The notes beneath the pieces are model-generated. The model did not search any database and was not told the origin of the DNA. It saw only the letters and a program-made list of their open reading frames with translations. Below are positions 7,811-15,883 of a DNA stretch of 64,000 nucleotides, piece after piece. The stretch is from positions 1 through 64,000 of the forward strand of contig NZ_JAFFSX010000025.1 in assembly GCF_017948485.1 (NCBI RefSeq), given 5' to 3'. Numbering within the stretch: the stretch's first letter is position 1; every line of letters begins with the position of its first letter. The translations under genes and the position numbers were made by a program. The stretch is from Streptomyces sp. GESEQ-35 (lineage in GTDB: Bacteria; Actinomycetota; Actinomycetes; Streptomycetales; Streptomycetaceae).

Positions 7811-9259
7811 TCACCAGGGGCGGCCGTGCAGGACGATGGTCTTGACCTCGGTCATCTCGCTGACCGCGGCGCGGGGGCCTTCCTTGCCGTAGCCGCTGCC
7901 CTTGAGGCCGCCGTACGGCATGAGGTCGGCACGCCACAGGGGCGTCCAGTTGATGTGGACGGAACCGGCGTCGATCTCCCGGATGGCGCGGACCGCGCCG
8001 GCGACGTCGGAGGTGAAGATGCCGGCGCCGAGGCCGTAGGCGGTGCCGTTGGCCTGGGCGATGGCGGACTCCCAGTCGGCGGCCGAGCTGACGGCGATCG
8101 CCGGACCGAACAACTCGTCCTGGCTGAACGACGATTCGGGGTCCACGTCGGCGACCACGGCAGGCTGCACCACGGCGCCGTCGCGCTGGCCGCCGATCAG
8201 GACGCGTGCGCCGTCCGTCCCGGCCTGCGCGATGGCCCGCTCCACCCGTTCCGCCTCGGCGGTCGTGATCAGCGCGCCCATGGTCGTGTCGGGGGACGAC
8301 GGGTCGCCGGTCCTGATGGCCTTGACCTTGGGGACGAGGGCGTCGAGGAAGTCGGCGGTGACCTTGGGATGGGTGATCACTCGCTGGACGGAGATGCACA
8401 CCTGTCCGGCGTTGACGTAGCCGCCCAACGCGACGGCGCTCGCGGCCAGTTCGAGATCGGCGTCGGGCAGGACGACGACCGGGCAGGAGGCGCCCAGTTC
8501 GAGGGAGAGCTTCTTCACCCCGGCGACCCGCGCGATGTGCTCGCCGGTCGCCGTGGAACCGGTGAAGGAGATCTTCCGTACCCGGGGGTCGGTCACGAGG
8601 GCGTCCCCCAGCACCCCGCCGGAGCCGACGAGCACCGAGAGCACGCCCTCGGGCAGCCCGGCGTCCACGAAGCACTCGGCGAGCGCCAGCGCGGTCAGCG
8701 GGGTCGAGGTGGCCGGCTTGAGGACGACCGCGTTGCCCGCCGCGAGCGCGGGAGCCAGCTTGTGCAGCACGAGCAGCGCGGGGTAGTTGAACGGCGTGAT
8801 GGCCACCACGACACCGCAGGGCTGGCGCAGCGTGAAGCCCACCTTGTCCTGCCCGGTGCCGCGGTTGGCGTCCAACGGCAGAGTCTCGCCGTAGAGCTGG
8901 GTGCCCTCGAAGGCCGCGAGACGGATCAGGTCCCCGGATCGTGACGCCTCACCGGTGGCCTCGGTGATGGTCTTGCCCGACTCCGAGCTGATGGTCTGCG
9001 CGATCTCGGCCGCTCGCTGGTCGGCGAGCTCCGCCGCACGCAGCAGGATCGTCATGCGCTCGTGAGCGGGTGTACGCCGCCACACGGCGGCACCCCGTTC
9101 CGCCGCCGCCAGGGCCACCTCGACATCCTCGGGGCCTGCCACCGCCACGGTGCCGACGGTCTTGCCGTCGAAGGGCGACGTGACGTCCCAGGTCTGTCCC
9201 GACCCTGCGGACGCTTGCCATCGGCTTCCGATGAGTAGTTCCAAAGGCGCCATTGCCAT
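7811..9259 (-). CDS. NAD(P)-dependent aldehyde dehydrogenase
   Basis: Aldehyde dehydrogenase of 482 aa. Cofactor and catalytic marks are all present: TPFNYP (active-site Asn), FTGSTATG, LELGASCP (general-base Glu) and GQVCISVQR with the nucleophilic Cys. It resembles the lactaldehyde/glyceraldehyde-3-phosphate (GapN-like) branch and lacks the look of the CoA-dependent MmsA/IolA branch. It is the first gene of the minus-strand series and shares a 229-bp divergent promoter region with the reductase at 9489. A role in oxidising 5-deoxy-glucuronate or a cleavage aldehyde such as malonate semialdehyde is inference. Confidence 0.9.
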   Translation of the reverse strand: MAMAPLELLIGSRWQASAGSGQTWDVTSPFDGKTVGTVAVAGPEDVEVALAAAERGAAVWRRTPAHERMTILLRAAELADQRAAEIAQTISSESGKTITEATGEASRSGDLIRLAAFEGTQLYGETLPLDANRGTGQDKVGFTLRQPCGVVVAITPFNYPALLVLHKLAPALAAGNAVVLKPATSTPLTALALAECFVDAGLPEGVLSVLVGSGGVLGDALVTDPRVRKISFTGSTATGEHIARVAGVKKLSLELGASCPVVVLPDADLELAASAVALGGYVNAGQVCISVQRVITHPKVTADFLDALVPKVKAIRTGDPSSPDTTMGALITTAEAERVERAIAQAGTDGARVLIGGQRDGAVVQPAVVADVDPESSFSQDELFGPAIAVSSAADWESAIAQANGTAYGLGAGIFTSDVAGAVRAIREIDAGSVHINWTPLWRADLMPYGGLKGSGYGKEGPRAAVSEMTEVKTIVLHGRPW

Positions 9260-9357
9260 CTCCCTCCAGAAACCGTCAAGGCTGGCCCGAAGTGCTGATC
9301 AGCCAACGGCCAAGCCGTTTACATGGGCGCAACGGTAAGTGGGTCGCAGGGCATTAC

Positions 9358-9412
9358 TGAAGGGGCGGAAACCATCATTATCGCGTCATTGAATACATCT
9401 TTTTTGCATCAC
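9358..9412. promoter_or_regulatory. AT-rich core of the divergent promoter region
   Basis: A local drop in GC in the gap between the divergent aldehyde dehydrogenase and reductase genes, with a run of six T and two spaced copies of GATGYA on the minus strand. Probable promoter/operator zone for both directions; no confident -35/-10 pair could be assigned. Confidence 0.4.
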
Positions 9413-9488
9413 CTCTGACGCCTGTGCGCTCGCCCGGGAAGGATCAGGCACGCTGTCGTGACAACCCCTCCAAGGAAGCGCAGACCAC

Positions 9489-10394
9489 ATGGCCACATCA
9501 GCCGTCCAGTCCCGCACCATCGGCTTCATCGGCCTCGGCATCATGGGCTCTCCCATGGCCGCCAACCTCGTCCGGGCCGGGCACACCGTGATCGGATACA
9601 ACCGGAGCCGTCCGGCGGTGGACCGCCTCGTCCGGGCGGGAGGCCAGGGGGCGTACAGCGTCGCGGCCGCCGTCACCGACGCGGATGTGGTCATCACGAT
9701 GCTCCCCGCGGATCCGCAGGTCGCCGAGGTCGTGCTCGGTCCGGACGGCGTCCTGGCGCACACCCGTCCCGGCACCCTCCTCATCGACATGAGCAGCGTC
9801 AGTCCGCAGACGGCCGTCGCCGTCGCCGAGGCGGGCCGGGACAAGGACGTCCGCGTCGTGGACGCTCCCGTGTCCGGTGGCGAGGCCGGCGCCATCGATG
9901 CCGTGCTGTCGATCATGGTCGGAGGCGACGCCGACGACTTCGCCGACGCCGACCCGCTCTTCCGTGCCCTCGGGACGACCGTCGTCCACGTAGGCCCGCA
10001 CGGCGCGGGCCAGACCGTCAAAGCCGCCAACCAGCTCATCGTCGCGGCCAACATCCAGGCCCTGGCAGAGGCGGTCGTCTTCCTGGAGAAGGCGGGCGCC
10101 GACCTCCCCTCCGCGCTGGAGGTCCTCGGCGGCGGCCTGGCCGGCTCCACCGTCCTGGCCCGGAAGAAGGACGCCATGCTGAACCGGGACTTCAAGCCCG
10201 GCTTCCGTATCGACCTGCACCACAAGGACATGGGCATCCTCACCGACGCCGCCCGCTCCGTCGGCGCCGTCCTCCCCCTCGGCTCCCTCACCGCCCAGCT
10301 GATGGCCTCGGCCCGCGCCAACGGCGACGGCACGCTGGATCACTCCGCCCTGCTGCGCGGCGTGGAACGGCTCTCGGGGCGAGCCGTGGACTGA
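9489..10394 (+). CDS. garR: 2-hydroxy-3-oxopropionate (tartronate semialdehyde) reductase-like protein
   Basis: A 301-aa beta-hydroxyacid dehydrogenase. It has the N-terminal NAD(P) motif GFIGLGIMGSPMAANL, the substrate-binding segment DAPVSGGEAGA and the catalytic Lys region GAGQTVKAANQL. The family includes tartronate semialdehyde reductase (GarR/GlxR), 3-hydroxyisobutyrate dehydrogenase and malonate semialdehyde reductase; the sequence looks closest to GarR/GlxR. It has a good ribosome site (AAGGAAG) before ATG 9489 and is divergent from the cluster. It would reduce a three-carbon semialdehyde made by the HpaI-type aldolase. The symbol is by family, not proven orthology. Confidence 0.8.
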   Translation: MATSAVQSRTIGFIGLGIMGSPMAANLVRAGHTVIGYNRSRPAVDRLVRAGGQGAYSVAAAVTDADVVITMLPADPQVAEVVLGPDGVLAHTRPGTLLIDMSSVSPQTAVAVAEAGRDKDVRVVDAPVSGGEAGAIDAVLSIMVGGDADDFADADPLFRALGTTVVHVGPHGAGQTVKAANQLIVAANIQALAEAVVFLEKAGADLPSALEVLGGGLAGSTVLARKKDAMLNRDFKPGFRIDLHHKDMGILTDAARSVGAVLPLGSLTAQLMASARANGDGTLDHSALLRGVERLSGRAVD

Positions 10395-10461
10395 GCTGTT
10401 GGACCGACCACTCCCGACGAGAGCAGTGGGCCGCCTCGTCCGAGCGGCACCCGCGTGCAGC

Positions 10462-11853
10462 TCAGGCCCAGGCCGTCACCGGCACGAAAGAGCTGTCCCG
10501 CCGGAAGACATCCGTTCCGTCCGAGCGGTCCACGCGCAACTGGTAGTTGTAGTGGCGCAGGTGGTAGCCGGGGTAGTTGTAGGACTCGAAGCGCAGCGAA
10601 CCGCTGCTCGTGCCCGTGCGTGCGATGAAGGTGGCGTCCCTGGCGAAGGTCGTCGTGCCGTCGCCCGCGTCGAAGCGGGCGCGGAAGTCGTAGTGGCGAA
10701 GGTAGTTGCCGGACGTGTCGCGGAAGGAGTAGCCGTTCGCGTCGGCCAGGCCCGCGACCACCGAGAAGGTTGCCGCCTGCTTCTCAGCCGTCGTGCTGGA
10801 GCCGCTCACCGCGGGGAGGTTGAGCAGGGAGGACTGCGTCTGCCAGTAGCGGGTGGGGTAGTTGGCCGACTGGAAGGAGCGGGTGATGCCCTTGGCCAGG
10901 GTCGGGCCGCCGGAGACCGTCTCCTTGATCACCGTGAAGTGGCGTGCCGTACCGGAGACGGCGGGCAGCGCGGCCGGGGCGGTCCAGGTGGCGAAGGTGT
11001 CGTAGCTGTCGCTGTAGTAGTACGTGCCGTCGCCGTAGCCGTCGAAGAAGACGCGCCAGCCGCCGTTGTCGAGCTGCACCAGCGCCGGGCCCTCGCGGGT
11101 ACCGCCCCAGCCGGCCCAGTTGCCGGTCCGGCTGATGGTGTAGGGGCCGGTGAGGCTCGATGCCGTGCCGTACTCGATGTACTTCGTCGTCTCGTTCTTC
11201 GTGAAGGCGTGGTACGTCGAGCCGATCCTCACGAGGAACGTGTCGATGTGGTTGGCGCCGATACCCGCCAGGGCCACCGGTGAACTCCACGCCGTCAGCG
11301 CCGAGTTGGTCGCCTTCAGCAGATACGGCGTGAAGATCCACTCGTCGTTGGTCGTCGAGCAGGACACGATCACGTTCACACTGCCGTCGCTGTCGACGAA
11401 CCACTCCGGCGCCCAGGCGCGGGACAGGCCGGCGATCGGGACCGTGTAGTCGTACAGGAAGGTCCAGTTGACGCGGTCGGAGCTGCGGGCGAAGCCGATG
11501 GTGGTGCTGGTGTCCTGCCAGGTGTGCGTGGTGTAGGTGACGTAGTAGTAGCCGTTGCTGTGTCTGAAGATGCTCGCGTCGCGGACGCGATTGCTCGGCG
11601 GGGTGTAGGCGGACGCCTTCGCGAGGCGGAAATCCGTGGCGTCGTCCGACTGATAGACGTTCACCGTGCCGTCGTTGCTGTTGAGGAACGGCACGATCGT
11701 GTAGCGGGTCGCCGAGCCGCTCGGCGGTGCGGCGGCGACGGCCGTGCCGAGCAGGCCGGGTACTTCGCCCAGTACGAGCGCCGAGGCGGGCAGGGCGGCC
11801 ATCGCGCGCAGGAGGGTGCGGCGGGACGGCGTGGGGGGACGTGTGGTGGTCAC
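10462..11853 (-). CDS. Secreted GH43-like glycosidase with C-terminal AbfB (CBM42) domain
   Basis: A 463-aa exported glycoside hydrolase, probably acting on arabinose-containing plant polysaccharides. Residues 1-40 are a twin-arginine signal (SRRTLLRA, hydrophobic stretch, AVAAA cleavage). The middle is a five-bladed GH43-type propeller with candidate catalytic Asp in RVRDASIF, the modulator Asp in NHIDTF and the general-acid Glu in TREGPALV. Residues about 325-463 are an AbfB/CBM42 beta-trefoil with repeated SANYPTRYW, RDTSGNYLRHY and ESYNYPGYHLRHY segments. GTG at 11853 follows an AGGGAGAG ribosome site. Exact specificity (arabinofuranosidase or other) cannot be read from sequence. Confidence 0.85.
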   Translation of the reverse strand: MTTTRPPTPSRRTLLRAMAALPASALVLGEVPGLLGTAVAAAPPSGSATRYTIVPFLNSNDGTVNVYQSDDATDFRLAKASAYTPPSNRVRDASIFRHSNGYYYVTYTTHTWQDTSTTIGFARSSDRVNWTFLYDYTVPIAGLSRAWAPEWFVDSDGSVNVIVSCSTTNDEWIFTPYLLKATNSALTAWSSPVALAGIGANHIDTFLVRIGSTYHAFTKNETTKYIEYGTASSLTGPYTISRTGNWAGWGGTREGPALVQLDNGGWRVFFDGYGDGTYYYSDSYDTFATWTAPAALPAVSGTARHFTVIKETVSGGPTLAKGITRSFQSANYPTRYWQTQSSLLNLPAVSGSSTTAEKQAATFSVVAGLADANGYSFRDTSGNYLRHYDFRARFDAGDGTTTFARDATFIARTGTSSGSLRFESYNYPGYHLRHYNYQLRVDRSDGTDVFRRDSSFVPVTAWA

Positions 11854-11869
11854 GGGCGGCTCTCCCTAA

Positions 11870-11890
11870 GACACTGGCCAGACACTGGCC
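11870..11890. repeat. Tandem direct repeat upstream of the GH43 gene
   Basis: GACACTGGCC occurs twice with an 11-bp period (11870-11879 and 11881-11890), one helical turn apart, just upstream of the GH43 start codon. It may be a regulator site or part of the transcript leader. Confidence 0.6.
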
Positions 11891-11913
11891 CGACAACACG
11901 GGTGTACGAAATA

Positions 11914-11928
11914 CCGAACATGGTTCGG
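11914..11928. promoter_or_regulatory. Perfect dyad, candidate operator for the GH43 gene
   Basis: CCGAAC-ATG-GTTCGG, a perfect 6+6 bp inverted repeat in the divergent region between the GH43 and amidase genes, about 60 bp upstream of the GH43 start. Spacing suits a dimeric repressor; the regulator is unknown. Confidence 0.5.
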
Positions 11929-12095
11929 CAAGTCGGTCAGAAGGTAGGGGTGAGGTGCAGAGCCGTCAATGCTTTGGGCACGACCCGGTGAGCCCGGTGT
12001 GAAATCCCGGGAAGTGACTCTCCGCCAGGGACGTTCCGTCACCGCCCCGCGGACGTTACCGTTCGGTAGACAACGTCCTTCCGGAGGTGTCCCGT

Positions 12096-13520
12096 ATGAC
12101 GCTCGACCGCGCCGCAGGCCTCGCGGAGTCCGCCCGTGCGCTGGCCGACGGGGAGCTGACGTCCCGGGCCATGGTGACCGAGGCGCTGGCACGGATCGAG
12201 GCGAGCCAAGGGTCCCTGAACGCCTTTCGGATCGTACGGGCCGAGGCCGCGCTCGCCGAGGCGGAGGCCGCCGACAAGGAGCTGGCGTCCGGTGTGCGCC
12301 GGCCGCTGCTCGGGGTGCCGGTGGCCGTCAAGGACGACATGGACGTGGCCGGGGAGCCGACGGCCTTCGGCTGTCCGGGTGAGTTCCCGCCCGTCGCCGA
12401 GGACGGAGAGGCGGTACGGCGGCTGCGTGCGGCCGGAGCCGTGATCGTCGGCAAGACCAACACCTGCGAGCTCGGCCAGTGGCCGTTCACGGAGGGACCG
12501 TCCTTCGGCGCGACCCGTAATCCGTGGCATCCGGAGCACACCCCGGGCGGCTCGTCCGGCGGTTCGGCGGCCGCGGTCGCGGCGGGTCTGGTGCCGGCCG
12601 CACTCGGTTCGGACGGCGCCGGTTCGGTGCGGATTCCGGCGTCCTGGACCCATCTGATCGGGGTCAAGCCGCAGCGCGGGCGCATCTCCACCTGGCCGCG
12701 CGGCGAGTCGTTCCAGGGGATCACCGTCAACGGCACCCTCGCCCGCACGGTCGCCGACGCCGCCCTGCTCCTCGACGCGGCGAGCGGCAACCACGCGCAG
12801 GACCCGCACCGGCCGCCCGCGCTGAGCATGTCCGAGGCGGTGGGCCGCGACCCCGGACGGCTGCGCATCGCGCTCTCCCTCAAGCCCCCGTTCACCGCCC
12901 TGCCCGCACGGCTCCTTCCGGAGGTGCGGGCCCGGGTCGTCGAACTCGCCGAGAAACTCAGCCGGTTGGGGCACACCGTCGAGGAGGCCGACCCCCCGTA
13001 CGGCCAGATCGGCCTGACCTTCATCCCCCGCGCGACCGCCGGAATCGCCGAGCGCGTCCGCGACGTGCCCTTCCCCGACCTCCTCGACCGGCGCACCCGG
13101 GACGCCGCCCGGCTCGGCAGGCTCCTCGGCGGCCCTCCGCTGCGTGCGGCCCGGCGTGCCGAGGCGGTCCTGCACCGCCGTATCGGCGTGTTCTTCGAGT
13201 CGTACGACGTGATCCTCGCGCCCACGACAGCCGCTCCCGCGCCGCGCATCGGCGCGATGCTGAACCTCGGCGGCCTGGCCACGGACCGTGCGATGATCGC
13301 CGCCTGTCCGTACGCCTGGCCGTGGAACGTGCTGGGCTGGCCCGGCGTCAACGTCCCCGCGGGATTCGCCACCGGCGGCCTGCCGGTCGGCGCCCAGCTG
13401 CTCGGCCCGGCGAACAGCGAGCCCCTGCTGGTGTCCCTCGCGGCCCAACTGGAGGCGGACCTGCGCTGGCACGAGCGGTGGCCGCCGCAGCAGGCCACCG
13501 CTGATTCCCCGGCGGCGTAA
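12096..13520 (+). CDS. Amidase (amidase signature family)
   Basis: A 474-aa amidase. The Ser-cisSer-Lys machinery is visible: the catalytic Lys in PVAVKDDMD and the Gly/Ser-rich signature PGGSSGGSAAAVAAG, followed by GSDGAGSVRIPAS where the nucleophilic Ser normally lies. Members hydrolyse aliphatic, aromatic or peptide amides; the GatA role is unlikely for a free-standing gene with no gatB/gatC. ATG at 12096 is preferred to GTG at 12087 because the ribosome site GGAGG (12083-12087) overlaps that GTG and sits 8 nt before the ATG. Substrate unknown; no clear functional link with its neighbours. Confidence 0.88.
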   Translation: MTLDRAAGLAESARALADGELTSRAMVTEALARIEASQGSLNAFRIVRAEAALAEAEAADKELASGVRRPLLGVPVAVKDDMDVAGEPTAFGCPGEFPPVAEDGEAVRRLRAAGAVIVGKTNTCELGQWPFTEGPSFGATRNPWHPEHTPGGSSGGSAAAVAAGLVPAALGSDGAGSVRIPASWTHLIGVKPQRGRISTWPRGESFQGITVNGTLARTVADAALLLDAASGNHAQDPHRPPALSMSEAVGRDPGRLRIALSLKPPFTALPARLLPEVRARVVELAEKLSRLGHTVEEADPPYGQIGLTFIPRATAGIAERVRDVPFPDLLDRRTRDAARLGRLLGGPPLRAARRAEAVLHRRIGVFFESYDVILAPTTAAPAPRIGAMLNLGGLATDRAMIAACPYAWPWNVLGWPGVNVPAGFATGGLPVGAQLLGPANSEPLLVSLAAQLEADLRWHERWPPQQATADSPAA

Positions 13521-13536
13521 GGGCGTTCGGCCCATC

Positions 13537-13572
13537 ACGCTGTGACCATGCAGCCCGTACGCTGTGACCATG
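13537..13572 (+). repeat. 14-bp direct repeat around the NfeD-like start
   Basis: ACGCTGTGACCATG occurs at 13537-13550 and again at 13559-13572, offset by 22 bp; the second copy contains the chosen start codon. Looks like a short local duplication. Confidence 0.7.
13558..13569 (+). promoter_or_regulatory. Predicted leaderless promoter -10 of the NfeD-like gene
   Basis: TACGCT (TANNNT) at 13558-13563 is followed by exactly 6 nt and then ATG 13570, with no Shine-Dalgarno. This is the geometry of a leaderless Streptomyces transcript. Confidence 0.5.
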
Positions 13573-13788
13573 GACGATGCGTCGATGGTCGGGCTCATGG
13601 GGCGGGTCACCGGGACGATCGGGCCCGGGCTCGTCGGCGAGGTGATCGTCCGCGTGCGCGGGGGCGCCGAGCACTTTCTCGCGTACCCCGCCTCTGCGAC
13701 GGACCGCATCGAGCGGGGCACGGTGGTGATGGTCGTGGAGTACCTGCCGCCGAGGACCGTCTACGTGCAGGCGGCGTACGACAGCTGA
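13570..13788 (+). CDS. NfeD-like OB-fold protein
   Basis: A 72-aa protein resembling the soluble C-terminal OB-fold of NfeD proteins (GRVTGTIGPGLVGEVIVRVRGG and GTVVMVVEYLPPRTVYV segments), without the membrane or protease domains of long NfeD. NfeD proteins pair with SPFH/flotillin proteins in membrane microdomains, and a flotillin-like gene follows 135 bp downstream, which supports the call. ATG 13570 is preferred over GTG 13564 because of the leaderless promoter geometry. Confidence 0.75.
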   Translation: MDDASMVGLMGRVTGTIGPGLVGEVIVRVRGGAEHFLAYPASATDRIERGTVVMVVEYLPPRTVYVQAAYDS

Positions 13789-13923
13789 GCCCGCACCGGG
13801 CCAGGTGAGAGCCGTAAGCGTCAAGGTTGTGACAAGGATCCGTCAGTGTCTTCACCCCGGCCCCGGACAGGCGCACACTCCCCTTCATTCGGTGCCTGAA
13901 GGGCACCATGCAAAAGGGGGCGT

Positions 13924-15393
13924 GTGCCGATGGTTGTCGGCGTCGTTGCGGGGGTGGCGGTCGTTGCCGTCCTCGTTGTGATCGGTCTGTTCAAGATGAT
14001 GTGGCGGGTCGCGGAACCGAACGAAGCGCTGATCATCTCCGGTTCCAAACACCGGACCGAGGGCCTTGAGGAGGGCATGGGATTCCGCATCGTCACCGGG
14101 CGCGGCACGCTGGTGCTGCCCGGTGTGCAGGCGGTGCGCAAGCTCTCCCTCGACCTGAACGAGACCGAACTGTCCGTTGACTGCGTGACCCACCAGGGCA
14201 TTCCGCTCAAGGTGCGCGGCGTGGTCATCTTCAAGGTCGGCGACGACTTCGTGTCGATCGCCAACGCGGGCCGCCGCTTCCTGGACCAGCAGAAGCTGAT
14301 GTCGGAGCGGGTGCACAACGTGTTCGCCGGTCATCTGCGGTCCATCGTGGGCGGGTTGACGGTCGAGGACATGATCCGGGACCGGGAGAAGCTGACCGGG
14401 CAGACCCGGGCCGCGTGCGGCACCGAGATGGAGAAGCTGGGTCTGATCGTCGACTCGCTCCAGATCCACGAGATCGAGGATCCGACCGGGTACATCAAGA
14501 ATCTCGCCATGCCGCACGCCGCCGCGGTCCAGCGGGACGCGCGCATCGCGCAGGCCGAGGCGAACCGGCGTGCCACCGAGGCCGAGCAGCAGGCCGCTGC
14601 CCGGATGTCGGAGGCCACCCGGGACAGCGAGATCCTCCAGGCCGGCTACCAGGCGGAGCGGGACAAGGCGGCGGCCGAGGCGCGTCAGGCTGGACCGCTC
14701 GCCGATGCCGCGTCTCGCCAGGAAGTCGTCGTCCAGGAGACGCGGGTCGCCGAGCTGGAGGCGCACCGCCGCGAGCAGCAGCTCCAGGCGGACGTCCGTA
14801 AGCCGGCGGACGCGCAGGCGTACGAGAAGCGCACGATGGCGGAGGCGGAACGCGACGCGCGGATCTCTGCCGCGCAGGCCAAGGCGAAGGAGACCGAGCT
14901 CGCTGCCGCCGCCGAGGCGACCCGGGTCAAGACGGCCGCGGGCGCCGAGGCCGAGGCGACCAGGGCGCGGGGTGCCGCGGCCGCCACGGCGACCAAGGCC
15001 ACCGGTGAGGCGGAGGCCGCCGCGGCCCAGGCCAAGGGCCTCGCACTCGCCGAGTCGACCAGGGCGAAGGGCATCGCCGAGGCGGATGCCATCAAGGCGC
15101 GGGCCGCCGCCCTGGCGGAGAACCAGGAGGCCGTCGTCGCCCAGCAACTCGCCGAGAACTGGCCGGAGATCGTCAAGGCCGGCGCGAGTGCCTTCGGCAG
15201 TGTCGACAACATGGTGGTGCTCAACGGCGCCGACGGTATGGCCGACATGCTCGCCAAGACGCTCACGATGGGCGGCACAGGGCTGGGGCTGGCCCGCCAG
15301 CTCCTCGCGTCGATGAACCAGAACGGGCAGACGCCACAGGACACCTCGTCACTCAACGGGCTCGCCGAGAAGGTGCCGATGGACGAGAAGTGA
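13924..15393 (+). CDS. Flotillin-like SPFH-domain membrane protein
   Basis: A 489-aa flotillin-type scaffold protein. It has an N-terminal membrane segment (residues about 3-25, Val/Ala-rich), an SPFH/Band 7 domain (about 30-190), and a long Ala/Glu/Lys/Arg-rich coiled coil (about 195-410) with repeated ATRAKG-type heptads typical of flotillins, then a C-terminal tail with a GGTGLGLARQLLASM segment. In bacteria these proteins organise lipid microdomains and signalling complexes. The upstream NfeD-like gene is its usual partner. A small hairpin (13891-13907) lies in the leader. GTG 13924 and ATG 13930 are both possible starts after the purine-rich AAAAGGGGG. Confidence 0.9.
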   Translation: MPMVVGVVAGVAVVAVLVVIGLFKMMWRVAEPNEALIISGSKHRTEGLEEGMGFRIVTGRGTLVLPGVQAVRKLSLDLNETELSVDCVTHQGIPLKVRGVVIFKVGDDFVSIANAGRRFLDQQKLMSERVHNVFAGHLRSIVGGLTVEDMIRDREKLTGQTRAACGTEMEKLGLIVDSLQIHEIEDPTGYIKNLAMPHAAAVQRDARIAQAEANRRATEAEQQAAARMSEATRDSEILQAGYQAERDKAAAEARQAGPLADAASRQEVVVQETRVAELEAHRREQQLQADVRKPADAQAYEKRTMAEAERDARISAAQAKAKETELAAAAEATRVKTAAGAEAEATRARGAAAATATKATGEAEAAAAQAKGLALAESTRAKGIAEADAIKARAAALAENQEAVVAQQLAENWPEIVKAGASAFGSVDNMVVLNGADGMADMLAKTLTMGGTGLGLARQLLASMNQNGQTPQDTSSLNGLAEKVPMDEK

Positions 15394-15424
15394 CCCTTCA
15401 CGCGTAGCTCACGGGGGCAGCCTC

Positions 15425-15436
15425 TAAGGTGCCCCC
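15425..15436 (+). promoter_or_regulatory. Predicted leaderless promoter -10 of the PemK-like gene
   Basis: TAAGGT (15425-15430), six nucleotides, then GTG 15437; no ribosome site is present in front of the start. Confidence 0.5.
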
Positions 15437-15883
15437 GTGACCACGTTTGCCGACGAGAACGTTCCGGGCCGCCACGGCCCCACCGCCACCACCGAGGCCG
15501 ACCCCCGCGCGGTCGGCAAGGTGCGCACCGAATACTCGCCCGCGCACGACGGCGATCCGGACCCCGGGGAGATCGTCTGGACCTGGGTCCCCTTCGAGGA
15601 GAATGACGGGCGGGGCAAGGATCGCCCCGTGCTCGTCGTCGCCCGGGAGGCCGCCGGGACCTTCCTCGCCGTGCAGCTCTCCAGCAAGCGGCACGACGGG
15701 GACCGCGAGTGGGTCGCCATCGGCAGCGGGCCGTGGGACCGGTCGGGCCGCGACTCCTGGGTGGACGTGGACCGCATCCTCCGCCTGCACGAGGAGGGCA
15801 TGCGCCGGGAGGCGTGCGCGCTCGACCGGATGCGGTTCAACCTCGTGGTGCACCGGCTGCGGTTGCGCTACGGCTGGAGCTGA
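15437..15883 (+). CDS. PemK/MazF-like family protein
   Basis: A 148-aa protein whose core fits the PemK/MazF (CcdB-like) fold: PGEIVWTWVPF near residue 48, then the RPVLVVAREA strand, and a C-terminal helix after DVDRILRLHEEGMR. Classical members are mRNA-cleaving toxins of type II toxin-antitoxin systems. No antitoxin-sized gene lies directly upstream; the nearest partner is the convergent PARG-like gene, whose last 16 bp overlap this gene's 3' end. Widespread actinobacterial homologues of this form occur without antitoxins, so a toxin role should not be assumed. The N-terminal 45 residues are an extra, poorly conserved, acidic and polar segment. Confidence 0.7.
   Translation: MTTFADENVPGRHGPTATTEADPRAVGKVRTEYSPAHDGDPDPGEIVWTWVPFEENDGRGKDRPVLVVAREAAGTFLAVQLSSKRHDGDREWVAIGSGPWDRSGRDSWVDVDRILRLHEEGMRREACALDRMRFNLVVHRLRLRYGWS

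Noticed and set aside
12039..13721. 560-codon minus-strand frame opposite the amidase
   Set aside because: Shadow frame; the plus frame has the amidase signature and a good ribosome site.
15437..15883. A classical type II toxin-antitoxin module
   Set aside because: No antitoxin-sized gene with a ribosome site lies upstream or overlaps it on the same strand; only the convergent PARG-like gene is adjacent.
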